Below are positions 12,150 through 23,900 of a stretch of 64,000 nucleotides of DNA, in pieces (the first letter of the stretch is position 1; each line of letters starts with the position of its first letter). The translations under genes and the position numbers were made by a program. The stretch covers positions 92,423-156,422 of the forward strand of contig VTPC01000410.1 in assembly GCA_011009095.1 (NCBI GenBank). Reading direction: 5' to 3'. The DNA is from Ignelater luminosus (taxonomy: Eukaryota > Arthropoda > Insecta > Coleoptera > Elateridae). A model generated the notes under the pieces. The model made no database searches, was not told where the DNA came from, and saw only the letters and a program-made list of their open reading frames with translations.

Positions 12150-15100
12150 CATATACTTAAATGATAAATGTTAATGACCTAACAATAATGCTTGTTTTAC
12201 ATATGCTTGATTTATAGAAGATCTTAACTATTTAGAACACTGATCGCCCAACTGACGTTACGTTTTCAAATCTTTATGCGCTAATTCTTGGTAAATAATC
12301 TTCTTATACATGTCTCAAATAATTATATTGTTATATTCTACATTCAATTTTTTCATAATGACTTTTCTTCAAAAGTTATAATTTCATAAGAAAATTGTAC
12401 TGACATCCGTCAAAATTTATTGTAGAATATAATCTCAGACATGACTAAAATTCCACAGCAACCGCGATCCAGACTTTTTCAAGTTCTTTTTCTCAGGAAT
12501 GCTCACTTACAAAAATACTAATCTTAAGTCATTTTTAATTTTTGCAGTTAAATCTCTTATGCTTTTCCTACATGTTTAAGGCATAAAATAATATAGATGA
12601 TATTAAAATAGTGTTGAATTCTAACATAAATTAAGTCTTAAAATATAAAGTGATAAACAAAATTAACATTGTAACGTAACCTCGCGTTACAGCTACTTAT
12701 ATTTAAAGACCTTCTTATGGTCTGCCCAACTAACTACAGTTGGGGCCTTGGATCGTGGGCAAATGAGAGGGACAGGTCAAATAACTAGACAACACAATAA
12801 ATTTTATGCAGTTCTATTGATGTCAATTCAAAAAAATATCTACATAGATATATCATATATTATGTCACCAAGAAAATCATCAAAATATATCATAAAATTA
12901 TTTAGTATATAATCTACAATTAGGATCTTGAAATAAATATTACATGATGGCAAATCCAAGCCTAAATAAAAAATTAGCAAATGAATGGGCGCCAATTATT
13001 AAGATAATTTAATACTATTAAGAAAAATTAAAAAAAAGCTACTGTAACTTTATGAAAAAATTATAGCTTAATAAAATTTGAAATACAATTTAATATAATT
13101 AAATTGTGTAAGCAATCAATGAAATTTTAAATTCTCAAAACATTAAACAAGTCAGTTGAAATTACAATAAAATATGTGCGACAGGAACACAATATCAGAA
13201 CAAAAAAATTTAATAAACTTACTTGAAATGAAGATTTCGCTGAGATAGCGCTATATCAGACCGGAAAACAATTGTTTTTTCATAACCTGAAACGGAATTC
13301 AAAACACACAAAACTGTTCTTATATTTGTGACCTATTTTTTTCGCATAATCTTTTCATGAAAGGAAGTTTTCAAAACTTTAAAATTAACTCGAAACTTTT
13401 CAGAGCGCTGAAATAAATCGTAAAGCAAAAAGATTAAATACCATAATTAAAGTGAAACAGTCTAACAACACAAATGAAAAAACATTGTTTACAAGTAATT
13501 CACTAAACTACAGGTGACTCATTTCTAATGTCTAAATGGTCCTGAAGGGAAAAATACAGGTGAACAAGGTTTGTTCAGGCGATCCACGGTTCGAGAAAAC
13601 TCCCAAGAGCGCTGACACCTCCAGCAAGCTGATCTTCTAAAAGAAGCTACCGGTTTACTCCAAGGGATAACGACTCTCCCCAAAAAAAAAACAGAGGGCA
13701 CTGCAGGCTCCCTCCCGCCAAAAAAGCTATGGAGGACACGCAAACAGTAAGAAGAGAGAAAAAATGTGACAGATCAACATACCTTCAGTGTATTTGAAGC
13801 TTCTTAATAAAATCCACGAAAGTGAAAAGGTCCAAAGTTAATCTAAAAAGGTCCACACACCCGCAAAAAAAACTAATCACTTCTCCACAAAATAGGGAAA
13901 ATAAAATAAATGGTCAGAACCGTACAATGGACACTGAACGGCACGTCAGTCTCCCACAAGGCGAGTTCTTAAAACTGACCAGCAGATGCACAATCTCCAA
14001 CCAATGAACATTCAAAATTTCAGTCAAAAGACTCCAAAGGAATAGAAACACTAATAAGGCATGTCGGAAATTGGTTTAAAACCTAATAAACAAATAGGGA
14101 ATTTAGAGAGAAGACTACTGTATCAAAATCTCAGAAAACTTCTCCCGAAAATAGCCCTAAATTAACCAAAACTGCAACAATCAATCCTGAATCTAATAGT
14201 TACTCAACAGCTGATGGAGCGATAAAAGATAATCTTGGTTAAATAGCTGAAAGCAAATAAATGTCATACAGAACTATTAAATGAAAGAAATCATACAAAG
14301 AAACAGAAATTAACTCTACAAAAGCAAACCAAGTTGCTTAAAATACATCTGGCAACTAGAGATAACTATAGATAACGAAATAAGGTCAATCCTGATCATC
14401 CCAGAGTAATTAGAGCGAAATAATTCATATTTAATACAAAGAAAATTCCCATGTGCAATATAAATTTAATACCAGCAAATTTATTAGAAATTTCATTTCA
14501 ATGATATATAAGGTGGTCTAAAAGTATATATTTTCGTAAGAATTTTTATAAGAACGGTGAAATAGATTAAAGTTAGTAAATGACAACCGGTGAAGATAAC
14601 CGGAGTTAGTGAGGATAAGGACGCATGTTAGGTTCATAAAAAAATGAACGCAACAATATAAAAATAACTTCTTATTTCCATAATTTTTTGGGCTATTTCG
14701 ATCTCAAAAATTTTACTTGATTTTGCTGTATGGCCAAAAACCACAGCAATATTTATCTAACTATAGTATTTTCTATATAAAAATCATTCAGTAAAATGGA
14801 TCTTTTACAGATTGTGCCCCGCACAAAAGCGCCTGACCAGGTAGGGACCATTCCAAGATGATAAATAATAATAACTTTTTATACAATGTTCTTGTTCTTT
14901 AGTGAAACTTTACTACATATATTGGACAACTTATAAACAAGCAGTAAAAAGGTAAAAGTCTGTATTTCTTTATTTAAATGCAGGTATGAAAATAATAATA
15001 GTGAATAATATCCTGTTATTTTAAAGGTTGCCTGATTCACCTGTGAATGTGAAAGAGGTTTCAAACAAAATTTATAAATTCTTTCTTAGACGTTTTTAGG

Positions 15101-16390
15101 AAAATTTTGTGTTTACTTTACAAATGAGAAAGAGAGGGACATAGTCCTTTCTAAGAATGTAATAAAAGTATTTAGCCCGTCTGCATCTAAACAGTAAATT
15201 CTTCAAAGAACACCACTGATTTGGTTCCCTGCCTTCGTTCGGTGCGAATAAATTCATTCCAGTGTTCCGCAGTTTTTGTGCAAATTTGTCACGTTTAGTG
15301 TCGTTAATAGGTAAGTCTAAATCAGCAATATGTAGTATTTGTACTGATTTTTGTATTTATAAGGATAACAATTTACTGTAAGCAGAATGTCTAAAAGAAT
15401 AAAGTAAAAACCTTTTAGTACTTTATCCACTAGACAAAAGTACCGTAGATTAGGGCAGTACAAAAATATTATGAAAGCGAAACATAAATTACAATTATTC
15501 AATGATAAAAATGACATCCATAATTATATCTTTGACAAAATTGAAAACAATACTACTATGAAGGAAATAATAGCATCAATGACAATAATAGCAACACAAG
15601 TAGTTTTAGCGATACTAAAATTTTAAATTCTGATATTACCATTAATCAATCAATCAAAGATCAGAGGTAGAGCAAATGCTGCCAATAGATACAAAAGAAA
15701 GTTTTGGAGAATTAGAAAATTAAATAAAAAACATGCGGATTTGTTTATTACACATAATTATTATTGTTCATTCGTTTTCTCTTTTTTTCTAGAAACTCTT
15801 TTTATGTAAGATCGGTAAAGTTGGCTATAAAAGCAAGATCTCCAGAATTTAAAAAAATGTTCTGACCAACGAATTTGCTGTTATTCGTGGTTATTCGTGA
15901 TTGCGTCAACGTGGGAATCTCCGAATGGCTGGAACCAAGACGATGAATATCGGACAAAGGTATTCTTTTTATCGTAATATTTATAGCTCGCATATATAAA
16001 TTGTTTTGTTTTTCAGAAATTGAGCAATGTTGTTCCGAGGGACTACGTCATACTGCACAGAGATTAAAAAGGGACGAGAAGACAAAAACGAATTAATGTG
16101 TTTTGGAATTGTTTTGTATTTTTTCTTTTTTAAAAAAATTTAATAAAACTTTTATTCCAAGTATTACTTCTAATGCATTTTCCTTCAAAAATAAAGTACC
16201 GTGTAGTATCATTCAAATTAGTTATATTACTAGGCTATTCGTTTTGCAGTTGTATATCCTTGATCTTTTCTTAACTTTAATTCCAAATTTTTACTTTTGT
16301 ATAAAAACGAAATGGCAGTATTCTTAAACTACAGGTCTATTTGATAACAAATTTGAGTGATTTAAGAGATTTTGAAATTTTTGCACCACC
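12150..16390. other. Unassigned DNA between two inverted composite repeats
   Basis: No recognisable coding sequence. Small ORFs (13525-13743, 13822-14007, 15802-15993, 16103-16327) have no motif I know. At about 15300-15316 an AATAGGTAAGT donor-like site follows a less AT-rich stretch, which could be a 5' exon, but nothing else supports this. Confidence 0.4.
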
Positions 16391-16398
16391 TAGATTAA

Positions 16399-16610
16399 GG
16401 CCTAGTTTTTCCACCTCCTTATAAATTTATCGGTCAGATAATTTGAGACTTTTCTTACTTGGGCAAGATCAATATGTTGTATTAACTTTTGACTAATTTA
16501 TTTTGGTCTTCCTGCAACCTCTATAGACTAGAATAAATTGGTCGGAAGCTTGGAAAAATGTTTTGGGTTAGGTGGACGATAAATTTACAAGGAGGTAGAA
16601 AGACCAGACT
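16399..16610. mobile_element. 212-bp MITE with 34-bp inverted ends and TTAA targets
   Basis: The left end (16399-16432) starts GGCCTAGTTTTTCCACCTCC. The right end (16577-16610), reverse complemented, starts AGTCTGGTCTTTCTACCTCC. The two match at 28 of 34 positions. Both are flanked by TTAA (16395-16398 and 16611-16614), the target duplication of piggyBac and a few other superfamilies. The interior is AT-rich and non-coding. The element is too small to encode a transposase, so it must have been moved in trans. Confidence 0.75.
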
Positions 16611-16699
16611 TTAATTAATTAATGAGGCATACTCTTTATTACATGTTAACAATGTTACAATGTAGACGTAACGAATACATAATTTAGCATATTACATAG

Positions 16700-16995
16700 T
16701 CTTTTAAAATTAAACAAAGCAGCTACATCGAAACGTAGACATTAGAGCGATGTATTCACGTAAAATTATGACGATGTACCAACAAACATATACCTAGTCT
16801 GAAGCACGATGGATGTCGTCGGCATGTAACAATCGGTACGTAATCGCGATGTACTGCAACTCGTACTGTGTTTCTGACATTACGCGTTATACATAACGCA
16901 CATGTGCGCAGTGTGCTATGTAACATTAAACAAGTTCGTACACAGATAAACTCGCACTGATGTCGCTACGATATTACTGTGTTTGCTGGGTACAA
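16700..16995 (-). repeat. Composite repeat ending CTGTGTTTGCTGGGTAC
   Basis: Read on the minus strand it starts GTACCCAGCAAACACAG at 16993 and carries repeated ACATCG and ACATC hexamers and pentamers in a CpG-rich setting. It is the inverted partner, in structure and start sequence, of the repeat at 11810-12145. It has a stronger CpG content than the flanking DNA and no coding content. Confidence 0.5.
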
Positions 16996-17522
16996 GCTCC
17001 ACGTCCCGCCTTACACGTACAAAAAATTATTTTGAGCAGATCTTCAGGAGCTGGTTGCTGATTCATTGCCACTAACCTCAACATTCCACGATCATATTTC
17101 CATCACTATTATATCGGTAAAATTTTATTTCCAACCATATTTGTACCTGTAGGTATACTGTTTTCAAATGCCTAAAGACTGCATCAGGTGTAGGTACTAA
17201 TTGTTGCTGGTTGGCAATAATAACAAAATATTTAGTAAATCATGTTAGTTTTCTAAATAAATGAATAAGTAGTTATTGAAAAGGTAACAGTTCGATACAG
17301 CTATCTATAGAATTAAAGTTGTACAGAAAGAATTTAATCTTACCAATGCATGTACATCCATTCAAGGAATCAAAAGACACCTGCGGAAGACCTCTCCGAC
17401 GTCAAACACTTTTAAAAAACTTCTAAAATTGACGATCTTGACAGTTCACTAGTAAAACGACAGCCACGACACTATAATATCGCGGCTGCATCCGTGGTAC
17501 TCTCCGACAGCGTACCAACCGA

Positions 17523-18942
17523 CACACACTGGTTCGAAATCGGGAAAAACGTGATCGAAAATCAATTTTTCAAGTTTCTCAAAACACCGCAATTTTTTGA
17601 GAAAACATAGTTTTCATACTAATGCAACTATCTACCAAATAATTGTTTATTTGACTTATTGATTACGGTGAAAAATGTATTTAAATTTCGACAAAAACGC
17701 TTCGATTTTAATTTACAAATGTGCGGCTAAAAAATGCAAGAATTTGAAAGAACAGAATATTCTTATTTCACGCTTACTTGAAAAAAGGTTTATATCCAGT
17801 TGTAAAGCAATCTTTAATCTGCAAAATGATGTATACAAAAGGTCAGATTCCTTACCGTTAGAATTGTAAAAACGAATTCTTTTAAAGTACCAATATTTTG
17901 TTAATTTTTGTTATAAAAGCCGGCGTATAATAAGAAGGAACAAAGAAGAACTATTGTGAAAGTGATTATTTTATTACATGGGGTCTGTAGAAGGTAATAA
18001 ATAAAATATTACGTGCCCCTGGCTGCCCCCGGGTTGGTTATTCTTATTAGTATGTCTTAGCGCGCTGTCAATTTCGTCGGTACTGTTACCGTGCATTAGC
18101 AGTTTTGTTAATTTAACTTTACACTTTACAATGTTTCATTTTAAAATTAGTTGTGAAGCTCTTCATGAAAAAATTAGAAGCATCGGTAGTGTGCCCAGTG
18201 ACGAAAAAAATAGCATTTTAGAATTTTTGAAAGAAAAATTCAGTGTAAGCCGGGACGAAGACGCTACTCAAGAACTATATGCAATTATATGAGACATAAT
18301 TTCTTTTCAGTCTATGTATTTTCGATTTTGAAATATTTGTGATCGTGGTAACATGAAAGTTTTAAAAATATACGGTGCTTGGTTGAAAGAAGAGGTGAAA
18401 TTTTCGGACATTATCTATAAAAATTTGCCCAGTGGATCAGCATCAACGTCTTTCAGTGGTGAGTGCATACGAAATTATATCGAATTAATACAAAATTAGC
18501 TTATTACAATTGAAAAAGCTGTACGGGGTCGTCCTACGAAAAAATTTGAAGTCTTCTGAAATTGTCAACGAAGAAAGACCGAAGGAATTAGAAAAGCAGA
18601 ATCAACAGCGTAAATCGGGTAGGCCGCAGCAATAAAACGTTTTTTTTTTATTTATTTTAATTAAAACTTGTAGATCGTTTCGTAGATTATTAAATTTCAC
18701 TAAGAAGAAATCCTAACATACAATCTAATAAGCTTGAAAATCAAAGAACGTAATTTTAAGTTTCACTGATTTTCGAATACCGTTAGAAATACAATTAATT
18801 TTTGAGTTAGAATGAAAATAACATAAAATTCAAATTCAGCAACCTCAAAAACCTATAAGTACATATTTATAATATCTTACATGGTTGTGTTGATTAACTA
18901 GGATTTTCGATCACGTTTTTCCCGATTTCGAACCAGTGTGTG
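17523..18942 (+). mobile_element. 1.42-kb DNA transposon with perfect 41-bp inverted ends
   Basis: The first 41 bases, starting CACACACTGGTTCGAAATC at 17523, recur exactly in reverse complement at 18902-18942. No clear target duplication of fixed length is seen. A GACAGC...AACC string occurs on both sides (17506 and 18942), which may be related. The interior carries reading-frame remnants between 18131 and 18640. Identical termini with a decayed interior suggest a deletion derivative mobilised in trans, or termini kept alike by selection. The superfamily is not recognised. Confidence 0.7.
18131..18640 (+). pseudogene. Truncated ORF remnants of the 1.42-kb element
   Basis: ATG at 18131 opens a 53-codon frame with SCEALHEKIRSIGSVPSDE and EFLKEKFSVSRDE, ending in TGA at 18290. 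A second piece from ATG 18353 reads KIYGAWLKEEVKFSDII and runs into a GTGAGT donor-like site near 18460. A third (about 18510-18605) reads GRPTKKFE, a stop, then QRRKTEGIRKAEST. The GRPxKxFE plus RRKTExxR pattern resembles a linker seen in repetitive arthropod and cnidarian proteins of unknown role; that is from memory. No catalytic domain remains. Confidence 0.45.
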
Positions 18943-19023
18943 ACAGCACCACAACCTAGTATCCCTAAATCACCTGGAGAACATTGACCCCGCGCAAGCA
19001 TGGGTCAATTCATTCATTCAATT

Positions 19024-19131
19024 CGGCCTCCCTTAAGATTGGAGTGGAATTCATTAAAAAAATGAACGTTTAATTACTTCTAACCTAACCGCACCCTCTT
19101 TTTGGCCCCCCGCAAGATTGACGCGGAATTC
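19024..19131 (+). repeat. Two 29-bp direct repeats, period 79
   Basis: CGGCCTCCCTTAAGATTGG (19024) and TGGCCCCCCGCAAGATTGA (19103) start two related 29-bp blocks, each ending GCGGAATTC or GTGGAATTC. The blocks are G+C-rich against the local background. Possibly the edge of a larger repeat; the type is not recognised. Confidence 0.4.
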
Positions 19132-19149
19132 TTATACACGGGTCATGTT

Positions 19150-19790
19150 GCAGTAGGGGTTGGTAGTGTGCGCAGCAGCTGATTTAGTTGGCAACGTCTT
19201 TGTTTCTATCGTGCAATATAACTGCAGATGTGCTTAAAAATCGTGTTTGTTTTTCGTCGGTTTCACCAAGATTGGATTAATTTTCTTTACCTCCGGTTAC
19301 CTAATTGTGTTTTCTGAGTAATTCTCTACCTGCTGATACCAAGAACTTGCTCTCATAACGTCGTTTTTTAGGGGTAGGTATATCGAACAATTACCATTGA
19401 AAAAATAAATGTTGTAATGCTATAATGTAAAACTTGTTTTGTATAAATTTTGAAAATAGAAGTTATTCAATTTTGAATATCATACTATATAGTACAAGTG
19501 TATTTATTGTTGAGTATAAGTAGTCTATCATTATACTTAGTGTTCACTGCGACATAATATTTGTAACATGGTTATAGGCCCAATAACAGACACTTTTTTC
19601 TCATTTTAATGTTTCAGTGTTTCAAGAAGTGGATTTTTTAAAACAGCAATTGAAAGTAAAGGTACAATAGTAAAATATAGATAGTATAAAACTAGGTATA
19701 ATCAAATTAAATGTAGATAACTACCAAATATGAAAGTATAAAATTGATTTATTGCTCCGTAAAGAAACCTTGTGTAATGTTGTAACAAAT
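19150..19790. other. Unassigned DNA
   Basis: No coding or repeat signal recognised before the Copia fragment. Confidence 0.4.
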
Positions 19791-19794
19791 TATA

Positions 19795-20055
19795 GACCTG
19801 GAGATAATGAAGAGAAATGGGAAGCAAGAGATGTAAATTCAAGAGCTGCAATAGGGTTATTAGTAGAAGATTATCAGCTGCATCACATTAGAAATGCCAG
19901 TACAGTAAAAACATCATGGGAGAATTAAGAAAATTATTTTGAAAACCTTCATTAGCACCAAGGTGTTTTTATTGAACCAATTGTGTCAAATGAGATTAGA
20001 CGAGAAAGGAAACTTAGAAGAACACATTCAGCAAATGTTTGAGTTAGACAACAGC
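19795..20055 (+). pseudogene. Copia-type gag fragment
   Basis: One frame reads WEARDVNSRAAIGLLVED, LHHIRNASTVKTSWEN, then after a shift a segment that includes MRLDEKGNLEEHIQQMFEL. This is the N-terminal gag (UBN2-type) domain of Copia retrotransposons. It has at least one stop and one frameshift. Only about 85 codons survive, and the piece ends abruptly at the boundary with the BEL fragment on the other strand. Confidence 0.75.
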
Positions 20056-20960
20056 GGTAATAAGTCGACCTTTACATCCACATCGGTGTCGCGGAACCAC
20101 TTGTTGCGACATTGGTAGGTCGAAATTACTTCTTTCGATCATCGAACCCAAAAGTGTTAAATAAGCTGCTGACGATGTTGATGCTGAGTCAGCTTGTTGA
20201 ATGGCTTATTAATCAGTTCCGTCTCAGGGATACAGGTTGCACTTCTTCCCAATATGAAGTGCATCAGTGCCCCATAGTCTTTGGGATCTTCTGATAATGA
20301 ACTCAAAGGACGGGAATTCAGGATCATCTCGATTTAGATTAGAACGATATATAGCCCTTCATAATTTAAATTGGCATTACCAATGATTTTTATAAATGAA
20401 TTTTAAGCGACTTTATGTTAGACTCCCACAAACCTTCAAAATGGGGGCGGTATGGAGGCGAGAAATGCCATTCAATCCTTTCCTGAGCTGTATAATTCAG
20501 CACATCAGTTTTTCTGTTATTTTGGTTCAATAATTTATAAAATTCCTTAATTTGTTTGGCTGATCATATAAAATTTGTAGCATTGTCACAATAGATTGCC
20601 GAAGGCTTTCCTCATCTAGAAATAAAACGTTTTAAAGTTTCTATGAAGGCTTCGGCGGACAGCCATGTCACTGCCTCTAAGTGAACTGCCTTTGTATTCA
20701 TGCAGATAAACATGCAAATATAACATTTAATCAATTTAGAATTACGGGTATATTTTTCTTTAATTAGCACCGGTCCTGCAAAATCTACTCCTGCGGAAGT
20801 AAAACATGGTACATATTGCTTTGTTCGAATGGGTGGTAAATTAAATCAAAAGAGTTAGGTTTATTCAAACTTGGTGTTAATTCTAAAATGAGTATCGGTA
20901 TTTAGGTGATTTCGCAAAGTGTTTCAAAAACGTGTGCACAAAATTCTAACAATCATTATA
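20056..20960 (-). pseudogene. BEL/Pao integrase fragment
   Basis: Read on the minus strand from about 20,820: YVPCFTSAGVDFAGPVLIKE, NSKLIKCYICMFICMNTKAV, HLEAVTWLSAEAFIETLKRF, then YCDNATNF, ERIEWHFSPPYRPHFEGLWE and a tail with degraded HFWxRWSKE and DVKVDLLPL. These follow the order of the BEL/Pao integrase core: first Asp in VDFAGP, second in CDNATNF, and the Glu of the GGLWE position (here EGLWE). Stops and small shifts make it non-functional. Its 3' edge abuts the Copia gag piece. Confidence 0.8.
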
Positions 20961-20999
20961 CATATATGACAAAACAAGTCAAAAATTATACCAACATTA

Positions 21000-23900
21000 C
21001 TGAAAAATACAAGATTTAGAAAAACCAAACGAGTAATCAAATTATTGTTACGTTTCGGTTCCCTCGAAGATCGTTGCAAATGTATAACTCATCTTCGACC
21101 GTAAGGGTAAAATAAATTGGGTTTTGAGAAGGTGGTACGATGAACAAGTTCACCGAAGGTGGTACTCGCTCTAAGTTTGGTCGTGGCAGGACACACATGC
21201 AAAGTGTTACCGTCGTTATTTGGTGGAAGTGCAGCAGTGCTGATTTATGATGGTGGCTGAGGTGCTGTTTTCATGTTGTGTGATTTGCGTTGTTGTATTG
21301 TGGTAGCGAGTCTAAAGAATATTATTCAAATACTTTTGCTTTTACCACTGAGGAATACTACGGTAAAACCTTAGTGATTACAGTCGGCCCAAGTCCCGAA
21401 AGCGACGTTACACGGTAATTTTGCGATGGTGGATAGGTGAGACCCTCGGAGATGAGTTATCTATAAATGAGCGAGACCATCAAGTCGAACTTCCACCATC
21501 TCGGAATCAGGTTGTCTGTACGTCTCACGAGGACGGAGGGCGAATGCTTGAGTTTCTTATGAGGAAGTGAAAGCGAAATCTTGTAACCTTGCTCTTTGCT
21601 TTTTTTCCGACCGCCTTGCTAACGTATTGGCTTCTTATAAATTCAACACGTGCACCTACAGAAAGAATCCCCAACCAACCACTTTCTCGGAAGGGTGAAA
21701 ATGGTCCTGCAATAATCTTTTCTTATTGCAAGAAATTGGCAATTAGATACGGCGGCGAGGTAGCGAGAATTATGAACTTTTATAGCTGTACAACGTCTGT
21801 TGTGATGTTGAAAGATGCAGTGCTTCAGATTATCGCTCCATCTCAAGTCAAAAAAAGAGTAAGTGTCAGCAAAGAGATCCTACTATGGCAAAAAAACGCA
21901 GAGATTACCGACACTTAGTTTTTCTGATCTAATATGGCCAGAGAACGATAGTACTCCAAGACCAAATAAGAAGTAATTTTTGTAACGACCAGGGACCTGT
22001 TCCAAGCTTAGAATTTTTCTAAAAGTTTTTGTGTACGCAAGCAAAATATCTTCAACCAAAATAAGACAAATTCCTACCCTTGGTTTATTTCTATAGATTC
22101 ACGATAACTACCTTAAGGTTCAATCTCCGAGAACAAGGTTTTTTTGGAGTTAAACTGTAATATCCGGCTATGTAATCCACTCGTTGTTATTAGAGACGGA
22201 TTATTTCTCAATGAATATTTCTACTTTCCTTTTGCCGTCATATCTCATGCAAGGCCCTTTCTGCTTCCTCCTTATTAATATGCACGGGCGATAGAGACAA
22301 AAAATCTTCAGGGCGCAGCATGTTCCAGTAGCTTTATGTACAATATAAAACAAGTAAGACTTTCATACTTGATTTGATGTTAATTTTTTATTTTGGCCAT
22401 TGAGGTTACAAGGCATGATATGGCCCTGTGGATACAATCCCAAACTTGAAACAATCTTTTTCTTTTCCAGGCTGAAACTTACATTGCGTCGGTCCGTATG
22501 GCAGTAGTAATTATAGAAGGTCACCACTCGTTTACCCGAGCCGGTCAAGCCTTTTTGTTTGAAAATACAGTTATGGAATAACAAAATGAAAGGAAGCTGG
22601 TTTGGGATGTTTCCCAAGATGTGTGAATTTATCCAGAGTTACCCACCGAGAGAGAATCATAAAACGTACTGCTAAAGACAGTGAAGGATCATTTAAGGAA
22701 CTTAAGCACTAATTTCCGCAAGTAAGTTTTCACAGAAGATGGTATTAAATTATGCAACTGGAATTGGGTCATAAATCAATTTAACAGTACACCTACCGGC
22801 CTTTTGCTGCAAGAAAAAGAACAACTGATAGATTTTTCTTCAAGTAACTGAGAAAAATAAAATTTTACTATTAAGTTTTTAACAAATTTCTGGACCGAAC
22901 TGTCTTGCAATTATTCTGTTATTAAAGCAAAAACGCTTTGAATACTGTTACTTCTTACCTGTACGAGATTGGTTTTTTCTGTTGTAGTTGCTTTAAAATC
23001 TAAATATAAAAACAAATTTCAAATAGAAAAGAAGCTCAAAGTGAGTTTCTTGAATATAAAACCAAACCCGGACAGGCTGTGTACTTCAAAGCAGCACATA
23101 TTAGTCGTTAGATCTTTGTCATAGAAGTGTATTGTATTGTATCCTTTGACGAATTCATATTACCAATGCAATCAATTCGGATAAATAAATAAGATACTTA
23201 AATAATTTTAATGTTTTTTACTTTTTTATAATTTAAAGGTACGACTAACCACCCCTTGAAGAGCCTCTACATTTGAAGAAACCAAAATTTCCCGGGGAGT
23301 AATTTGAAAGCCACAGGATTGATGTTTGACACCTTTTCAGCATGTGATAAATTTTACAAAACGTAAATTTGCTGCAAATAAATTCTTCCATTCCAATTTT
23401 CAGTGAGATTTGGCACTAGAGTATGTCACGTGAATAAAATGTAGTTGTGGATCTGTTTTTTGTATTTCGTCTATTATCAAACTTCTATTATTGGATATGA
23501 TCGATATAACTAAAACTGTAAAGCAAGAGTAACAAAGAGGAAAGTATCTGATAATTATTTAACCAGATTTTACACAAAATATACAGTTCTCTAAATTTAC
23601 ACAAACTTACTTAACTGAAACAGTTTGGTCATCCTATTAGCATAAATACACCAGCTGGAAACCTGAAAACAAATAATTTTCCACAAGTTTCAGTTTCATT
23701 TTATGTATGCTGTATATCATGTAATAGACAGAAATAACGTTAAAATTACATTTACTGTATAACAGTTACACGTCCAACTTTTTAATAAATTTCATCAGAC
23801 TAGAATATCCTTTTAATTAAACAATTACCACTAATGAAACATAAAACTGTAAATCCGTTATAGTCAAGAACAACAGAAATGCAACTGAAAGCTTTAGATG

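Noticed and set aside
17531..17545. GGTTCGAAATC as a tRNA or SINE B box
   Set aside because: It is part of a perfect inverted terminus found again at 18.9 kb, with no A box or cloverleaf around it.
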